The position numbers and the translations under genes were made by a program. Positions 4,170-5,568 of a stretch of 5,568 nt of DNA are shown here, in pieces. The stretch spans positions 1 to 5,568 of the forward strand of contig WGAD01000239.1 of assembly GCA_015489255.1 (NCBI GenBank), written 5' to 3'. The first letter of the stretch is position 1; the number at the start of each line of letters is the position of its first letter. Origin of the DNA: Anaerolineales bacterium (GTDB lineage: Bacteria; Chloroflexota; Anaerolineae; Anaerolineales; Villigracilaceae). The notes under the pieces are model-generated. The model did not search any database, was not told where the DNA came from, and was given only the letters and a program-made list of their open reading frames with translations.

Positions 4170-4492
4170 ACAGCCTGGGCCACCATCTGAGCCGCCTGGC
4201 CGGCCAGGCCCGCAATCTCGCCCGCCACGCCAAGGCCGCCTACGACTGGAGCAGCGATGGCTGCACCGGCGTGCCGGATTTCGACATCCGGGACTGCTGC
4301 GAAGCCCACGACTTCGCCTACCGGAACGGTACCAAGAGCCGGGCCCAGGCCGACCGCGACCTGCGCCGCTGCATCGCCAGCCACGGCTGGCTCTTGCTCC
4401 CGTGGATCTACTGGCTCGGCGTCAGACTGTTCGGCCGGGCCCACTACAACTGGCGCGCCCGCCGGGCCATGCAGCGCAGCGACGGCGAATGA
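4166..4492 (+). CDS. Phospholipase A2-like protein with membrane-proximal segment
   Basis: This is a 108-residue protein. DGCTGVPDFD (31-40) resembles a PLA2 calcium loop, and CCEAHDFAY (44-52) is the PLA2 active-site helix signature C-C-x-x-H-D-x-x-Y, with the catalytic His at 48 and calcium-binding Asp at 49. ADRDL...C (62-69) supplies the second acidic residue and a cysteine partner. Residues 75-90 (WLLLPWIYWLGVRLFG) are strongly hydrophobic and aromatic, suited to membrane association, followed by a basic tail. PLA2 enzymes cleave the sn-2 ester of phospholipids using calcium. No signal peptide is seen, and the N-terminal 25 residues are a basic amphipathic helix. The ATG overlaps the lipoprotein stop (ATGA). 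It sits inside the lysis cassette where Mu has gp24, so a role in membrane damage during lysis is plausible but inferred. Confidence 0.8.
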   Translation: MNSLGHHLSRLAGQARNLARHAKAAYDWSSDGCTGVPDFDIRDCCEAHDFAYRNGTKSRAQADRDLRRCIASHGWLLLPWIYWLGVRLFGRAHYNWRARRAMQRSDGE

Positions 4493-4495
4493 TCC

Positions 4496-4828
4496 ATGGC
4501 CATCGACTACGTGCAACTGCGCTTCTGGCTCGACGTGGGCGTGCTCGGCGCCGTGGGCGTCAACACCATCTATACCTGGCTGGTGAACCGTACCAAGGCC
4601 AACCGGTCCGCCATCGAACGGGTGGACGACCACCTGGGGGAAATCGTGCGCCGGGTGGACCGGCTCGAAAGCCGCGCCGACGCCGCCCCCAGTCACGACG
4701 ACCTGGGCGTGCTCCACGACCGCATCACCGATCTGTCCGGCGCGGTGCGCGAACTCACCGGGGTGATGCAACAGATGCGCCGCGCCATGGACCGGGTGGA
4801 AACCTACCTGCTGGAGGCCAATAAATGA
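4496..4828 (+). CDS. DUF2730 protein, Mu gp25-like (putative releasin)
   Basis: This 110-residue protein has one N-terminal transmembrane helix (about 9-30: FWLDVGVLGAVGVNTIYTWL) followed by a coiled-coil region (38-60 and 68-107) with heptad-like spacing of L, V, I and M. This is the layout of DUF2730/Mu gp25. Mu gp25 is a membrane-tethered cytoplasmic protein reported as a 'releasin', needed to free the SAR endolysin from the membrane. Here the neighbouring endolysin lacks a SAR segment, so the same role is uncertain. The start is 3 bases after the previous stop, with no strong Shine-Dalgarno, suggesting translational coupling. The family call relies on layout and position more than on motifs. 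Confidence 0.8.
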   Translation: MAIDYVQLRFWLDVGVLGAVGVNTIYTWLVNRTKANRSAIERVDDHLGEIVRRVDRLESRADAAPSHDDLGVLHDRITDLSGAVRELTGVMQQMRRAMDRVETYLLEANK

Positions 4829-5121
4829 GCTACCACGACGTGCTCGCCCAAGACCGGCGGCTGCTGATCCTGCAAGGCCTGGCCGAGGCCGAAGGCTACG
4901 CCCTGCGAGAAACCGTGCTCGCCCGACTGCTGGAGGCCCAGGGCGAACAGATCGGCCACGTGCGGCTGCGCAGCCAACTCGAATGGCTGCGCGACGCCCT
5001 GCTCATCGACCTCGACCAGAGCGCCGACCCCTGGCTGGCCAAAATCACCCGCCGCGGGCTCGACGTGGCGGCCGGCAAAACCCGTGTGGCCGGCGTCGCC
5101 CGGCCCCTCCCGGAGGACTGA
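4825..5121 (+). CDS. Mu gp26-like winged-helix phage protein
   Basis: This is a 98-residue protein with the order seen in the Mu gp26 / VpaChn25_0724 family: an N-terminal helix (DVLAQDRRLLILQGLAEAEG), Y25-A-L-R-E-x-x-L, a central R-x-Q-L-E-W-L-R-D (49-57) and the closing TRRGLDVAAGKTRVAGV (75-91). The pattern is a winged helix: helix, recognition helix and a beta wing around WLAKITRRG. The ATG overlaps the DUF2730 stop (ATGA). It sits just before gp27, as in Mu. The role is unknown. DNA binding linked to packaging or late transcription would suit a winged helix next to terminase genes, but that is inference. Confidence 0.88.
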   Translation: MSYHDVLAQDRRLLILQGLAEAEGYALRETVLARLLEAQGEQIGHVRLRSQLEWLRDALLIDLDQSADPWLAKITRRGLDVAAGKTRVAGVARPLPED

Positions 5122-5122
5122 G

Positions 5123-5568
5123 ATGCCGCGCCCGGCTGCTGTGGAGACCCTTCCGGCCGACATCCGCGCCGCCCTCGACCGCGAGCTGGCCCAGCGCGCC
5201 TTCTCCGGCTACAGCGAGCTGGCCCAATGGCTGGCCGGGCAGGGATACACCATCAGCCGCTCCGCCCTCCATCGCTACGGCCAAAAAGTCCAGCGCCGGC
5301 TGGAAGCCATCCGCGCCAGCACCGAGGCCGCCCGCCTGATCGCCGACGCCGCGCCCGACCGGGAGGATTCTCGCTCGGCGGCGGTGATCGCACTGGTGCA
5401 GAGCGAGCTGTTCGAGGCCATGCTCAGCCTCCAACAGCTAGACGATGCCGCCGACCCGGCCCGCCGCGTGAAGCTGCTCTCCTCCGCCGCCCGCGCCATC
5501 GCCGAGGCCTCGCGCGCCTCCGTGGCGCAAAAACAGTGGGCGGAAAAGATCCGCCGCGAGGCCTCGGC
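5123..5568 (+). CDS. DUF3486 protein, Mu gp27-like (3' truncated by window end)
   Basis: The frame is open from ATG 5123 to the last base, giving 148 codons so far. GGAGG at 5112-5116 is 6 bases before the start, and the previous stop ends 1 base before it. Residues 1-15 (MPRPAAVETLPADIR) and the helix-turn-helix-like part SELAQWLAGQGYTISRSALH, followed by RYGQKV, match the N terminus of DUF3486. The end ARAIAEASRASVAQKQWA is a conserved block of the same family. Mu gp27 lies directly before the large terminase (gp28) and is often considered a small-terminase-like DNA-recognition protein. The full protein in Mu is about 180-190 residues, so roughly 40 residues are missing. The terminase gene is expected just beyond the window. 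Confidence 0.92.
   Translation, partial: MPRPAAVETLPADIRAALDRELAQRAFSGYSELAQWLAGQGYTISRSALHRYGQKVQRRLEAIRASTEAARLIADAAPDREDSRSAAVIALVQSELFEAMLSLQQLDDAADPARRVKLLSSAARAIAEASRASVAQKQWAEKIRREAS

Noticed and set aside
4061..4771. 236-codon minus-strand frame opposite the PLA2-like and DUF2730 genes
   Set aside because: It is antisense to two supported genes and has no motif or ribosome-binding site of its own.
4096..4824. 242-codon plus-strand frame, Arg/Pro-rich, possible nested spanin
   Set aside because: It has no signal peptide, membrane helix or lipobox and covers three real genes out of frame. The 3622-3975 frame was checked for a nested spanin and rejected for the same reasons.

Overview
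The window is a piece of a Mu-like (transposable, tailed) prophage or phage genome, high in G+C, and most likely from a gamma- or betaproteobacterial host. The diagnostic part is the right end: a GH108 endolysin, a lipoprotein, a phospholipase A2-like protein, a DUF2730 (Mu gp25-like) protein, a Mu gp26-like winged-helix protein and a DUF3486 (Mu gp27-like) protein follow each other in the order in which phage Mu carries its lysis genes and the genes just before the large terminase. The host assignment rests only on base composition, codon use and the families present, and is an inference.

Bases 1-19 are not biological: they match the Tn5/Nextera mosaic-end adapter exactly, so the left edge is an untrimmed read or contig end. 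Bases 20-1601 hold a tight plus-strand cassette of early/accessory genes, nearly all start-stop overlapped: a truncated helix-turn-helix protein, a protein with the C-terminal fold of phage replisome-organiser proteins, a small cysteine-rich protein, an Rmf/CrpP-family protein (ribosome modulation factor-like) and an exported staphylococcal-nuclease-like nuclease.

Bases 1598-1862 are non-coding and form the most interesting part of the window. They look like a C4-type antisense RNA immunity element (as in phages P1/P7, related in logic to P4 CI RNA). A good -35 box overlaps the nuclease stop codon. A series of hairpins follows, then a clover-shaped core (1729-1802) with a 15-bp closing stem and two internal hairpins. 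An unpaired TCGTGGCTG segment in the core is complementary to AGCCAC sequences exposed in the loops of one hairpin upstream and one hairpin downstream. The element sits directly in front of a BRO-N antirepressor gene with a Myb/SANT-like C-terminal domain, followed by a small overlapping gene and a bidirectional terminator. The likely logic is an RNA switch that keeps antirepressor expression off in the lysogen.

Bases 2700-3060 hold a minus-strand, lower-GC 'moron': a small zinc-ribbon membrane protein with its own promoter and terminator. Bases 3143-5568 are the plus-strand late operon: endolysin, lipoprotein (possible spanin component), PLA2-like protein, gp25-like putative releasin, gp26-like protein and the start of gp27, which runs off the right end. 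No Mor/C-type late activator gene, no classical holin and no GemA were found inside the window.
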